A DNA stretch of 64,000 bases from CAVZBT01 sp963773605 (lineage in GTDB: Bacteria > Acidobacteriota > UBA6911), in NCBI GenBank assembly GCA_963773605.1, contig CAVZBT010000010.1, positions 511,835-575,834 on the forward strand, read 5' to 3'. The translations under genes were made by a program, and so were the position numbers. The notes under the pieces are model-generated. The model did not search any database. It worked only from the letters and a program-made list of their open reading frames with translations, and was not told the DNA's origin. Shown piece by piece: positions 48,034 through 58,613 of this stretch; positions within the stretch are counted from its first letter, which is position 1, and each line of letters starts with the position of its first letter.

Positions 48034-50519
48034 TCAGCGTGTCCCTGGGTGCGCCCCCTGGAGGACAGCGGCCTGTGGCCCGGCGCGCCCCCGGCCGAGG
48101 CTCTCCAGCAGCATCGCGTCGACGATCAAACCCGATATCCGAGTACGACTGGCGGCGTGGATTTGTTCCGTCGTTCCGTTGAAGGCTACCAGGATCGGGT
48201 CGCGCTCCGCGATCAGTTTCTGGAGTGCCGGGTTGGCACCAGCGCGGCGAAATCCTGCGAGCGCGCCCTTCGTGTTCAGCCAGGCAAAGCCCGACGGGTG
48301 CAGCCCGGCGGACGACGGCAGCTGCTGCTGGAATGCGGCTGACCAGACCAGCGGCGATCCGCCGTTGCGGGTCGCAATCGCGCGGCGTTGCCGCCGCCGC
48401 GGTCGGACGCGGCCACCAGGTAGCCTCGATCGTACGTCCAGGTGACGGAGAGCGGCGGACCACCCGGCCTCATGGTAGTCCACCTGCGCCCGTCCACGGT
48501 TTCCTGCGCCAGGGCGATCCGCCTGGCCTGATCCTCGGGCGCCAGCTCGGCATTGAACACGTCCACCAGCCTCTGGAACGGAGCTGTCGATGGTCGGCGG
48601 GTCGTTCACGAGCACGGCCAGCATCCAGACCGGGCCGGTTACCGAGAACCCCTCCAATCGCGAATGCCGACTCGGTGCCGAACGCCGCGGCCAGATCGCC
48701 CGCGAAGCCGAGCCCGAGTTTCGCCTCGATCCGGTCGAAGTCCGCGGCGTTCGGACGAGCCTGATTCTGCGAATTGCGCCATGAGTTCGTCGAACAGCTG
48801 CCGCGGCTCCCGGGTGGATACGTAGAGCGGCGCATACGGCGTCGCTGGAGAGGTACTCGGCCGCGCCGCCTGAACCGGCGCTGGCCAGCCAGGAGGCCAT
48901 GCCCATGCGCGGGCCCTTGAACGTGAGGGTCACCTCGTTCTCTTCGGCACCCTGCACGCTGCGCTGCTCGAGGAAAAGGTGCTTCATCTGCTGCGCGCCT
49001 ATCAACTGCGCTTCGGCGGCCCCGGAGGCCACCGAGAGTGCCGGCGCCATGTCCATGCCGAGCAGCCAGCCGACTCCGCGCTGATAACGGGCGGCGATCG
49101 CCTCGGCGAATGGAGTGGCTGCACCTTGTCCCAGGTGCTCGAGCCACCCATTGCAGGTGCGCCTGCGAGTCGGACACCACCATCAGGTTGTCGGCCAGAG
49201 AATACGGCAGGGGAATTCCGCCCGGTTCGCCGCGCAACGCGTCCAGGGCGGCGGCCAGCTCGGCTCGCTTGCCCGGCTGCACCTCCGGCGATGAGCATCG
49301 GGATCTGGTCCTTCGCCTCCGGCGCGCTGGTCAGGCAGTGCGAAGACGATTTCGTCGCCGAGCAGCGGCGTCACGCTCTGGATGCGGTCGATCAGCTGCT
49401 TCAGGTCCTGACCGGCGCCGGAATTCCACCAACTCGCGGAAAACGGGATTTTCGACGGACTGCTGTTCGGCCAGGGCCATGGCCTGGCCGATGGTGCCGC
49501 CCAGGTTCGGAACCGCCCCGTAGAGCACCGCGTTCGGCGGCAGGTATTGAAGCAGGCGGCTTTCGGTGCGCAACGCCGGAGAGGGCAGGCCGGCGATCTG
49601 CTTCTCGATCTTGGCGAACGAGGCCAGCAAGGCGATGTAGGTTTCCGCGTCCGGGCTCCAGGACACCGCGTCCTGCACGGAACCTGCGAGCGCGGGTTCG
49701 AGGCGGCCTGCTCACCCGGGCTCAGCACGACGTCGACACCGGGCTGCGTCACCGCCACCGAGCCCTCGACCACCGAAACGACCGTGCCGCCGAGCCCCGC
49801 GGAGACGGCAAACACCGTCCCCTTCACCGATGCCACGGAATCGCGGGTTTGCACCCGCAGGTGGCCCCGCCGCTGTTTGGCGGCCTGGACGATGATGTCG
49901 CCGCGCTGGAGGTGAATGGACTGGCCGCTCCAGGCGGCACGCACGAACAGCTTCGGTCCGTTCGTTCACGTCCACCAGCGAGCCGTCGGCAAGCCGCAGC
50001 ACCGCGCGGGCGCCGGGCCCGGTGCGCACCGACTTCACCGTCGGCGATGGCGGCGCCGGTTTGCAGCGCACCTTCCGGCACGCGGTACAACGCCCCGCTG
50101 CACGGAAGCGACCGTGGCGCGCGGCCCTCCCGGCGCCAGCAGGGTGTCGATGCGATCGCGCCCGAGGTAGAGCGCCACGAGGACCAGTGCAGCGGCCGCC
50201 GGCCCAGGTCCCCCAGCGCGGAAACCAGGCGAAGCATGACGCGGCGGCATGGCGATCACCTTCTGCTCGCCTTTCAGCTCGGCAAGCTGTGCGCGGCAGT
50301 GCGTGCAGCGGCTGAGGTGATCTTCCATCAGCAGCCGCCGGTTGTCGCTGAGCCGCCCTCCAGGTATTCACGGAAGCCGGGCTGGAACTCGGCGCATACG
50401 CTCACGCTCGGGCTTCCCAGCTTCTCCCAGACGCGAGCCCGCGCCCCGGCGAGTTGCTCCGGGCTGACGTTTTCGTTCTTCATCGCTTCCAAAGCCTTTT
50501 CCAAACGATCTTCGGACAT
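48034..50519 (-). CDS. Zinc-finger anti-sigma-like protein with FecR domain and large exported region (many frameshifts)
   Basis: About 828 codons. The N-terminal cytoplasmic part has a zinc-finger anti-sigma-type HLSRCTHCRAQL (Hx3Cx2C) following EFQPGFREYLEGG. A membrane segment (around FRAGGPGPAAAALVLVALYL) and a FecR-like domain follow (GQSIHLQRGDIIVQAAKQ, TRDSVASVKGTVFAVSAG, VSVVEGSVAVTQPG). The remaining 550 residues include YLPPNAVLYGAVPNLGGTIGQA and KNLMVVSD-like segments of unknown fold. About ten frame breaks occur. The start at 50519 has a perfect AGGAGGT site. It directly follows the sigma-factor gene and would be its membrane-bound partner. Confidence 0.75.
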
Positions 50520-50533
50520 CGCCGACCTCCTGT

Positions 50534-51013
50534 CTAACGCTCCATTTCCGCTTGCAGCGTCTGCCGGATGCGGTGCAGCCGAACCGCTATATTGTTCTTC
50601 TCCAGCCCGAACAGCTCGGCCAGTTCCCCGTTGGAGAGCCCCTCGACGTAGCGCAGCAGAAACAGGACCGCGTCGCTTTGCTCCAGCGTCGCAATCGCGC
50701 GCCGTAAGCCGCTCCTTCAGCAGCGCCTGGTTCTCAACGCCGGCGTGCGGGGCTGCTTCGTCGAACGGGGACTCGCCGTGCGAAACCCTGCGCCGCAGCA
50801 GGTCCAGCGGCGGCGTTGGCGGCCGCGCGCCGGAAGTACGCCTCGGGGTAGCGGCGGGATTCAGATCGGCTCCCCTGGTTGAGGACGCGGAGAAACACCG
50901 TCTGCAGCACATCCTCCGCATCGGCCGGGATTGCCGGTGACGCGGAGCGCGGCGCGATACACGATGCCGTAGTGGCGTTCGTACAGTTCGGCGAACTCCG
51001 TTGGCGAAGTCAT
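50534..51013 (-). CDS. ECF-type RNA polymerase sigma factor (frameshifted)
   Basis: About 160 residues. Region 2 starts FAELYERHYGIVYRAALRVTGN and continues after a break near 50930 with AEDVLQTVFLRVLNQ. Region 4 has LEQSDAVLFLLRYVEGLSNGELAELFGLEKNNIAVRLHRIRQTLQAE, a typical sigma-4 HTH. Breaks lie near 50930, 50870, 50815 and 50705. It is the first gene of a minus-strand operon with the FecR-type protein and two ABC systems, so it probably drives this operon and perhaps itself. The ATG at 51013 was chosen for the family length; an alternative is 51049. Confidence 0.85.
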
Positions 51014-51378
51014 AATGGCTGCAGTCGAGTCATGGCTGGCTGTTCCCATATCCGGTCGCCTCACCCCCATAACGCGCCGCCAGCCAAATTATTACAGTCG
51101 GGGGACTGACTAGGGCAACGCCTTTATTATGAATAATTTATCTGAAAAATCAGCCTCAAAACAGCCCTTAATTGCGTTCTTTGCCCCGCTTTTCGTGAAA
51201 TAAAGCATCGCGGACGCGAACCGGCGACGTGCACGGACGGGCTGCGATGTGCTTCAATCCGGCAGTTTTCTCCTCTCGATGGGTGGATCCCGATGGGTGG
51301 ATGCCGTCGAATGGTTTATCTGCAGAAAATGCCGGCAAAAAACGGATTTAAGGACCTTTTTGACCTAAGTTTTCGCGT
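51014..51378. other. Intergenic region upstream of the sigma-factor operon
   Basis: 365 bp with an AT-rich core (about 51110-51200). It should contain the promoter of the sigma/FecR/ABC operon, possibly recognised by its own sigma factor. No ORF or RNA gene was recognised. Confidence 0.4.
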
Positions 51379-53631
51379 CTACTTGTTGAATTGGAAAGGT
51401 TTATCCAGGTCAGTCCCCACGCGCAAGTAGCGGCGGCTCAGGAGGGGGTCTGTGGCGCCGGACGGGGTGAACTCGGCCAGCAGGAGGTAGCCGCCGGGTT
51501 GCCTGGGTAGGATCAACCTCACGGGGACATATGACTTGCCGTATGCGGGCACCGCGACATCCGCCTGTTGTTCCGCGACGGACCTGCGCGAAGCATCCAG
51601 CAACTTAACCGTGACTCTCCCCGTGGACTGTTGTGGAAGGTCGTTTATGCCGACCAGGTTGAAGATCAGGTCCGAGCCGGGCGCGTGCGGCGGCCGGGAT
51701 TTCACATAGCGCTCGTCCGCAAGGTCGATAAAAACCGCCGCCGGGGCGAAGCAGTGGCGGAACCAGTTGAGCGTCGGCCCCGGCACGAGGTCTTTAATAG
51801 GGCCGACGAACCAGTCGCCGGTGAAGCCGTAATTGTTGGCCAGGTAGCAGAAGCTCAAGACGCCGGCCAAGGCTCGTTCAGACCTCAGCCACTCCGTTTC
51901 CAGCTGGAGCCAGTAAGCCTGCATTTCCCGCCGCTCGTCGGGCGTGGCGTTCTTGCCTGCGAAATAGTCGTACTGGTTTACCGTCAGCTTGGCGGGGCGG
52001 CCGTCGCGCCACAGCCAGATCCAGCCGTACTCATTGACGAGCTGGGCCGCGCTGCTGTGAATGCTTTTCTGCCACTGGTCAGGCCACACATCGAGGTCTC
52101 CCAAGAGATAAGGTTTCTCCTGCTGGGTTTTTGCGTATTGATCGAGTGTCATTCCCCACCCGGCAGCCATATAGGGGTGAGGCTCGTCCATCTCGTCGAG
52201 TTGCATATGGTCAGAGGTCATATAACCGGCATCCCACATCCGTGTAGGGTCGAGCTTCTTCAGATCCGGGATCAGCACGTTGCCGATGAACGGATCCCAG
52301 TTTTCGTTGATGGCATCCCAGATGGCGATGCTCGGGTGATTGCCGTCGTTCCACACCCAATCGGTGTACTCGGCGCGGATCTGCTCATCCCAGCCATGAT
52401 TCTGCCAATAGAGCCATTCGTTTTGCAGCAGCAGCCCGGATTCGTCGGCAATGTCGTACCAGAAATCCGGTGCGATCCCAACGCAGACGCGCATGGCGTT
52501 CCAGTGCAGCTGTTTCGGGAGCTCCGCCATGAGTCTCTTGACCCACGCCCGATCCCAAGCCAGCCCCTCGCTCTCCGGGTCTTCGAAGAAACGGTGCAGC
52601 GTGATGTTGGTGCCGCGCAGGATGATCTTCTGCCCGTTCAGCGTGAAGTGTTTTCCCTGACGCCCGAACTCCCGCATCCCGAAGTTCACCCGCCTGACGT
52701 CGCTGCTCCGGTTGGATTCGAGGAGGCTGATCTCGGCAGTGTAGAGGAAAGGGTCTTCCGGGGTCCAGAGATGGGCTTCCGGCAGCGGGATGTCGAGCGC
52801 AACTTCCGTCAGGTTGTCGCGCTTGACGACGACCTCCTTGCGCGCGCCAGATGCGACCACCGGTCCCCCCCGCTTCTCCCGGATTTCAATCCTGACGTCG
52901 CACGAGTCGTTCATGGCGGCGCCATAGAGCGACTGGGACGGGAGGAAACTCCGGATCAGAAGCTTGGCGGTGACTTTCTTGTCCGCGAGAGAGGGGAGCA
53001 GCAGGACGCGGTGAGCCCGGAACGGGCCGGTGAACGACAGGGACACGTCGTCCCAGATGCCGGGAAGATAATTCACCTTCTCCTTGTCGGTGCTGCCGGC
53101 GGCCTGGCTGGGCAGCCATGCGCGGTCGCCGACGCGGATCAGAATTTCGTTTTCCCGGCCGAACTGAAGGACGTGACTCACGGGAAATTCGACCGGCGTG
53201 TAGCAGGCCATCGACGAACCGACGTCCATGCGGTTGACATAGACTTGGGTGACGTATTGGCTCTTGAGCAATCTGATGACGGCATGCCGCCCCCGCAGGT
53301 GATCGGGGATCGCGATGGTCCGCCGGTACCAGCTGTACCGCGGTTCGTAGTGCAGCTTCGACAGGTCGTGCTCGCCGGCGCTCTCCACCTTGTCCGGCTT
53401 GGCGAAGAAGATGCCGTACTGGTCCACCTTCGGTTCGGCCAGGTGGATCAGTCCCGGGACCGGGATCCTGCGGGTGAATTGCCGCGGCGGAAACGCGTCG
53501 CGCGTCTGATCAAACTCCCATGTCCCGTTCAAATCGAGCGTGACACGGCCATCCTGCTGGGCCTGCAGCGCAAATGGAAGCCCGAGGACGCCCGCGACGA
53601 TGACGACGAAGAGATGCGCTTTTGTCCGCAT
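51379..53631 (-). CDS. Secreted glycoside hydrolase family 2 enzyme
   Basis: 750 residues, intact, with a signal peptide (RTKAHLFVVIVAGVLGLPFALQAQ). GH2 architecture: a jelly-roll sugar-binding domain (about 30-220, LDLNGTWEFDQ, YEPRYSWYRRTIAIPD), an Ig-like domain (about 220-330), and a TIM barrel with HFTLNGQKIILRGTNITLHRFF, SIAIWDAINENWDPF carrying the acid/base Glu, and AQLVNEYGWIWLW carrying the likely nucleophile. A C-terminal beta domain ends the protein. GH2 includes beta-galactosidases, mannosidases and glucuronidases, and the exact one is not evident. It lies just downstream of the sigma-factor operon region and is not part of it. Confidence 0.85.
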   Translation of the reverse strand: MRTKAHLFVVIVAGVLGLPFALQAQQDGRVTLDLNGTWEFDQTRDAFPPRQFTRRIPVPGLIHLAEPKVDQYGIFFAKPDKVESAGEHDLSKLHYEPRYSWYRRTIAIPDHLRGRHAVIRLLKSQYVTQVYVNRMDVGSSMACYTPVEFPVSHVLQFGRENEILIRVGDRAWLPSQAAGSTDKEKVNYLPGIWDDVSLSFTGPFRAHRVLLLPSLADKKVTAKLLIRSFLPSQSLYGAAMNDSCDVRIEIREKRGGPVVASGARKEVVVKRDNLTEVALDIPLPEAHLWTPEDPFLYTAEISLLESNRSSDVRRVNFGMREFGRQGKHFTLNGQKIILRGTNITLHRFFEDPESEGLAWDRAWVKRLMAELPKQLHWNAMRVCVGIAPDFWYDIADESGLLLQNEWLYWQNHGWDEQIRAEYTDWVWNDGNHPSIAIWDAINENWDPFIGNVLIPDLKKLDPTRMWDAGYMTSDHMQLDEMDEPHPYMAAGWGMTLDQYAKTQQEKPYLLGDLDVWPDQWQKSIHSSAAQLVNEYGWIWLWRDGRPAKLTVNQYDYFAGKNATPDERREMQAYWLQLETEWLRSERALAGVLSFCYLANNYGFTGDWFVGPIKDLVPGPTLNWFRHCFAPAAVFIDLADERYVKSRPPHAPGSDLIFNLVGINDLPQQSTGRVTVKLLDASRRSVAEQQADVAVPAYGKSYVPVRLILPRQPGGYLLLAEFTPSGATDPLLSRRYLRVGTDLDKPFQFNK

Positions 53632-53749
53632 CGCCGCATTATAAGTCCGATGCGGACGTTTAAGTTCTCGAGAAGTCCCGGAGATGAATTCCCCAACAAG
53701 CTTCTCGAAGGGCTCGAAGCAACTCCAAAGGAGCACGCGCCGTGCGGTG

Positions 53750-56700
53750 TCACGGTTGGATCGGCTGGGGCGGCACGGCCGCGAGGAAATCCTGGGCCTG
53801 ATCGCCGAACAATTCGAACGTGACGACCGGGCCGCCGCTCGATGTCAGCCGGATGAACCCGCGCACTTGGTTGGAAATGGCCGGTACAAGTTCCGGGAGC
53901 GTCCGGGATATACGGTTTCCCGCGGGAAGGGAAACGATTCCCGTGCCGGTTTTGGTGCCCTGTTCGGAGTAGACGTCCAGCGTCACCTGCACCGCCGTGT
54001 TGTTCGGATTGTACAGGGCCACCCCTGTGAAATATGGCTTGCCTGCATTGGGACTTCCCTGGGCAACCTGGGACAGGACGATGTTTGAGGCCGGGTTGGC
54101 ATCCAGCGGCAGGCTCGCGATGAACTTCTGGTTCAGGGCGTCCCCGAACACGACGTCCCCGACGACGCCGGGGCCGTCGGCAGTGACCAGCAGCGATCCC
54201 TCGACTATGGACGCGGTGAGGGCGGGGTCGGGAAGCCCGAAAACGGCGTCACCCCGGGTGCGGGATTGCTGTCCGGGTTCGAGCCGGAGCGTCGCTGGAT
54301 TTGTGATCCCTGCGACCGGGACGCCGTTGTTGCCGACCAGCAGGACCTGAACGCTCCGGGTCTGAGCGGAAGTGTTGATCAGGTTCAGGTCGGTGAAGTA
54401 CTGGATCCCGCGCACGCCGCCCGACGCGAACTGCGCAGAGTAGAGCCGTGTCGCGTTTGCCGGCGCCTGGGCGGGCAGGGCGAACGAGTCGGCGCCGGTA
54501 TCGACCGACTGGTACCCCACGACGCCCCCGGTGCTGGTCAGCCGTACGTATCCGGATTGGCGCGTGCCGCTGCCCGGGAACAACGACGCCAGGTCTTGCG
54601 ACAACCGGGCGTTTCCACTCAGGGACGCCGTCGCTGTGGCGTCCTCCCCCCCTCGGTCGTTGACCAGCCTGAATGTGAGCTGCACCTCTCCCGGATTGGG
54701 ATTGACCACGTTGATCAAATTGCGCAGCGCCTGGCTCCCGAATATTCCCGCACCCTGCTGCGCACGGTCGAAGATCAAGGTCGTCGCGGTCCCGCTCGCG
54801 GCCACGGCCCCATCCAGAAGTTTCAGGTCGACGTCGCCGTCCAGGAAAAACCCGGTGACCTGGCTGCTGGTGGAATTGGCCACGATCCAGCCGTCCCTCG
54901 GGTCGCTGAGGAGGAGGCCGTGGATCTGCTCGGCCAGCATCGCAATCTGTGCGCCGGGAGGGATGGTCAGGACCCGCGGATTGATGATGCTCGACGGGCT
55001 GGCGACGGGGCTCCCGTTGTTGCTATAGGCCTGGAACGTCACATCGGCCGGGGTCGATCCCCAGTTCGCTATAGCGATGCCGGTATAGCGCTGGGTATTC
55101 CCGTGGAAGTAGGGGAACAGCATCCGGGTGGGTGTTGTGCCGGGCGTGTCCTGGAGGTTCGTGACGATCCAGCCGCGGCCCTGCGTCTCGCGGTTGAAGA
55201 ATTCGACCCAGGCGTCCCGGATCCTCTGCACCTTCTGAATCTGCTCCTGCGTCGCCGTCTGGCCGCGCTGGGTCAGCAGAATGAATCCCTGCCGGAAGAC
55301 CTTCGGAGCCTGGAAGACGGACGGCACGCGCAGTCCGTTCGCCGAGATGATCTGATCGACCGTGAAATCCCGGCGCGTGCCCCCAAACGATACCCCGATC
55401 GACGGGTTGCTGGCCGCCTGCTTCAGGGTCCCGGTCGGGTTCTGGACGAAGAACATCGAGGGCACGTCCTCCTTTCCCCGCAGCCCCATGATGTACTGAT
55501 CGAGCATGCTGTACGTGTCTGTTGCCCGGATCGTCCGGAAGCGGGTCGAACCGAACGCCGGCACCCCGGTCCTCGATGTCGTTCCCTTCCATGACGGAGC
55601 CGTCGGAATCCATGAAGAAGCTCCAGTGCGCCAGGTCACGGCCAAGAATGGACGTTGAGCTGCGGCCCGTCGTGGGATCGAGAAACGGCGTGAACGCGAG
55701 CCACCGATGCCCTGACTCCTGCCCCATCAAGCCCAGGGTGTTGTTGGTTCCGAGAAAGATCTCGTTCGGATCGCTGGGGTAACGGTTGGGCCCCGTCAGC
55801 GTCCCCATGTTCAGGAAGCTGCGGAGGCGGTGATTGCTGCCGTAGTCCAGGCTGTGGTCGTCGGTCCCGAGCGCGATTCCCTCGATCTCGTTCTTTACGT
55901 TCAGTTCGTAGGCGTAGGCGTTGCCCCCCAGGTCGTAATCGAATGCGAGGAACAGGTTCAGGTGATCGAAGGAGTCGGGGTGATTCTGGAAGAATTTCTT
56001 CGCGGCCGCGGTTTCGGAGAGCACAAACTGGGTGGCGAACGACTCGGCGATCGTGCCGGGCAGCTCGGAGGTCGGAAGAGCGGAGCTGTAGCTGACGGCG
56101 GAGATGCCGTCCTGATTTCCCCCGGGCGAAATTCCGACGATCGATTCAGTGCTGTCGACCTGGGTGCCGTAGACGAATTCGATATTCCCGTTCCGGTAGA
56201 GTTTGACGCTGAAGTTGTTAAACAGGCTGGATCCCGCTTCACTGAACTGCGGCACGGAGCTCCACACGAACACGATCCCGTCGGCTTCATCGCGGACGAG
56301 GATCGCCCCCCTCGAGGGATCCAAGTCCGTAAAGAATGGCCCAATGCGCGGCGGGCCCGAGGCGAACCGGCCCAGGTCCCGATCCAAGGTCGACACGTCG
56401 CCCGCGCCGAACGTCAGATTCCCATCCGAGTTGAGCTGGACGGCCGTGTAGGTCTTCCCATAGAAGGTAAAGGTAAACCCGAGATTTCGGGTGACTGTGT
56501 CGTCGTCTGCCAGTCGGAGGGACGTGCCGCCGGTGGCGTTGAACGGGGTCGGCGTCGCCACGACCCGGTACGAGTTCGCGGACGCAGGCTCGAACCGGAA
56601 AGATCGGCCGGCCAGGTCGAACGGATTAGGCTGCCGGATGATGGTACCGTCGTCCTCGATCACCGCGACGTCTCCGCTGTCAAAGGCGGCGGCGACCGGT

Positions 56701-56918
56701 TCCGCGGCCAGGAGCACCCGGCCGCGACCCAGTCCCTGCCGGCGCAGCAAGTCCGCGTGGTACCGGCCGGAGACCAGTGCATTTGTCTCCCGCTCGGCGC
56801 TCGTACCGCAGACGAAAGCGTCGTTGGTCTTCTTCGGGTGGTTGCTCTTGGAAACGGCCAGCGGGGGGAGAATCAGACCCAAGGCGAGCACTACTATACG
56901 GACCCACGATTGTTGCAT
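53750..56918 (-). CDS. Secreted zincin-like metallopeptidase with NIDO-like domain and C-terminal modules (one frameshift)
   Basis: About 1056 residues with a signal peptide (VRIVVLALGLILPPLAV). Residues about 120-270 resemble a nidogen-type domain (FTFTFYGKTYTAVQLNSDGN, RIGPFFTDLDPSRGAI, SVKLYRNGNIEFVYG). The protease-like part has GLMGQESGHRWLAFTPF, where the first His of HExxH is Gln, and later SMLDQYIMGLRGKED. One frame break near 55575 separates these. From about 55123 to the end come beta modules (YFHGNTQRYTGIAIANWG; YFTGVALYNPNNTAVQVTLDV; VVTFELFGDQAQDFLAAVPPQ), which closely resemble the C-terminus of the PQQ dehydrogenase at 39206-41671. The start at 56918 has AAAGG upstream. Confidence 0.78.
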
Positions 56919-57089
56919 CGATACAGCCTTTGGAAGCATGCGGTTTCGCATCATTTGTCAAGCCGGGCGCAACCTGAGAGTATAGGACGCGCTGCGGCTG
57001 TTCAAGGTTCAGCGCCTGGTAGCGCGCCGGAGATTGGCGGACCGCACGGCGGTTGGTTTATAATCCCGCGGGCAGGAGAAGAATCGGCG

Positions 57090-57455
57090 ATGGCGGCGAG
57101 AAACTCTTTCCTTTACCGGTGGATGATCAGCGCAACGGGATTGCTTGCGGCGATTTACTTCGTCCCCGGTCTGCACTACCGCGGCGGAGTTGTTGGGTTC
57201 TTAATTCTGGCCCTGATTTTCGGCCTGGTCAATGCGGTCCTGAAGCCGCTGCTTACCTTTTTGACGTGCCCTCTCGTCCTGCTCACCCTGGGGCTGTTCC
57301 TCCTGGTCATCAACGCGCTGCTGCTGCGCGTCACTGCGCTCGCGGGCCGCTCGCTCGGGATCGCTTTCTACGTGGACAGCTTCGGCGCCGCCTTGATGGG
57401 CGGCATCATCATCAGCCTGGTCTCCTTCCTTGCGCACGTCGTCATCCGGGACTAG
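57090..57455 (+). CDS. PF04020-type (phage holin 4 / YvlD-like) membrane protein
   Basis: 121 residues with four hydrophobic segments: LLAAIYFVPGL, GFLILALIFGLVNAVLKPLL, VLLTLGLFLLVINALLLRV, and ALMGGIIISLVSFLAHVV. The NAVLKPLL and FLLVINALLL motifs identify the family. Despite its holin name the family is widespread on chromosomes and of unknown role. The ATG at 57090 follows GGCAGGAGAAG. It converges with tdh, with only four bases between the stop codons. Confidence 0.88.
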   Translation: MAARNSFLYRWMISATGLLAAIYFVPGLHYRGGVVGFLILALIFGLVNAVLKPLLTFLTCPLVLLTLGLFLLVINALLLRVTALAGRSLGIAFYVDSFGAALMGGIIISLVSFLAHVVIRD

Positions 57456-57459
57456 GCCT

Positions 57460-58485
57460 TCACTGCCAGTTCAGGATCACTTTGCCGGCCTCGCCCGTCG
57501 CCATGGCCTGCAGGCCCTGTTCGAACTCGGTGTGGTCGAGGCGGTGCGTGATCACCGGGCGGATGTCCAGGCCGGACTGCAGCATCACGGTCATCTTGTA
57601 CCAGGTTTCGTACATTTCGCGCCCGTAGATGCCCTTGATGGTGAGCATGTTGAAAATCACCTGGTTCCAGTCGATGGAGATCGGCTTGGAGGGGATGCCG
57701 AGCATCGCGATCCGGGCGCCGTGGCTCATGTTGGCGAGCATCTCCTGGAAGGCGGACTCGTTCCCGGACATCTCGAGACCGACGTCGAACCCTTCCTGCA
57801 TGCCCAGCTCTTTTTGCACGTCGACAAGCCGCTTCGTGCGCGAGTCAACCGCCATCGTGACCCCAACTTTCTCGGCCAGCTTGAGCCGCCACGGGTTCAC
57901 ATCCGTGATGACGACGAAGCGCGCGCCGGAGTGCTTCACCACGGCGGCGGCCATAATGCCGATCGGCCCGGCCCCGGTGATCAGGACGTCCTCCCCGAGG
58001 ACCGGGAAGGACAGTGCGGTGTGCACCGCGTTGCCGAACGGATCGAAGATCGAGGCGACATCGAGATCGATCGACGGGTGATGTCGCCAGATGTTGGTCA
58101 TCGGCAGCGCGATGTATTCGGCGAAGGCCCCGGGCCGGTTTACGCCGATCCCCTGCGTCTTGGCGCACAGGTGACGTCGGCCGGCCAGGCAGTTCCGGCA
58201 ACGGCCGCAAACGACATGCCCCTCGCCGCTGACGAGATCGCCCGGGTGAAAATCCGAGACGTTGGCCCCGACCTTCACGACCGTCCCCACAAACTCGTGG
58301 CCGACCACCATTGGTACCGGAATGGTCTTTTGCGCCCACTCGTCCCACTTGTAGATGTGAAGGTCCGTGCCGCAGATGCCCGTTTTCGCCACCCGGATCA
58401 GGACATCGTTGATCCCGATTTCGGGTTCCGGTACCTCGTCCAACCATAGTCCCGGTCTCGCTTCCTTCTTCACCAGTGCCTTCAT
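57460..58485 (-). CDS. tdh: L-threonine 3-dehydrogenase
   Basis: 341 residues, the same length as the E. coli enzyme, and intact. A zinc-dependent medium-chain dehydrogenase: GICGTDLHIYKWDEWA with the catalytic-zinc Cys, GHEFVGTVV, the structural zinc set CGRCRNCLAGRRHLC, the nucleotide loop GAGPIGIMAA, and the family stretch PVPMVVGHEF...FDPFGNAVHTAL. It oxidises threonine to 2-amino-3-ketobutyrate with NAD+. The partner gene kbl is not adjacent. ATG 58485 is the only sensible start. Confidence 0.93.
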   Translation of the reverse strand: MKALVKKEARPGLWLDEVPEPEIGINDVLIRVAKTGICGTDLHIYKWDEWAQKTIPVPMVVGHEFVGTVVKVGANVSDFHPGDLVSGEGHVVCGRCRNCLAGRRHLCAKTQGIGVNRPGAFAEYIALPMTNIWRHHPSIDLDVASIFDPFGNAVHTALSFPVLGEDVLITGAGPIGIMAAAVVKHSGARFVVITDVNPWRLKLAEKVGVTMAVDSRTKRLVDVQKELGMQEGFDVGLEMSGNESAFQEMLANMSHGARIAMLGIPSKPISIDWNQVIFNMLTIKGIYGREMYETWYKMTVMLQSGLDIRPVITHRLDHTEFEQGLQAMATGEAGKVILNWQ

Positions 58486-58613
58486 GATCGTCCTTCCTGC
58501 GGGGTCAGGTCTTGATTTTTGAGTTTGGTTCTTCCGAATTGGCTATTCTATCATTTCGTTCGCCGCGGTCTGCATGTTCCAGAGATCAGCACGCGGGCGC
58601 CTGATGAGCTCTC

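Noticed and set aside
51568..53823. Long plus-strand open frame opposite the GH2 gene
   Set aside because: The opposite strand codes a complete GH2 enzyme with signal peptide and catalytic residues. The plus frame is an antisense shadow.
53829..55594. Plus-strand open frames opposite the zincin-like gene
   Set aside because: The minus strand carries the homology to the PQQ-enzyme modules. These are GC-rich shadow frames.
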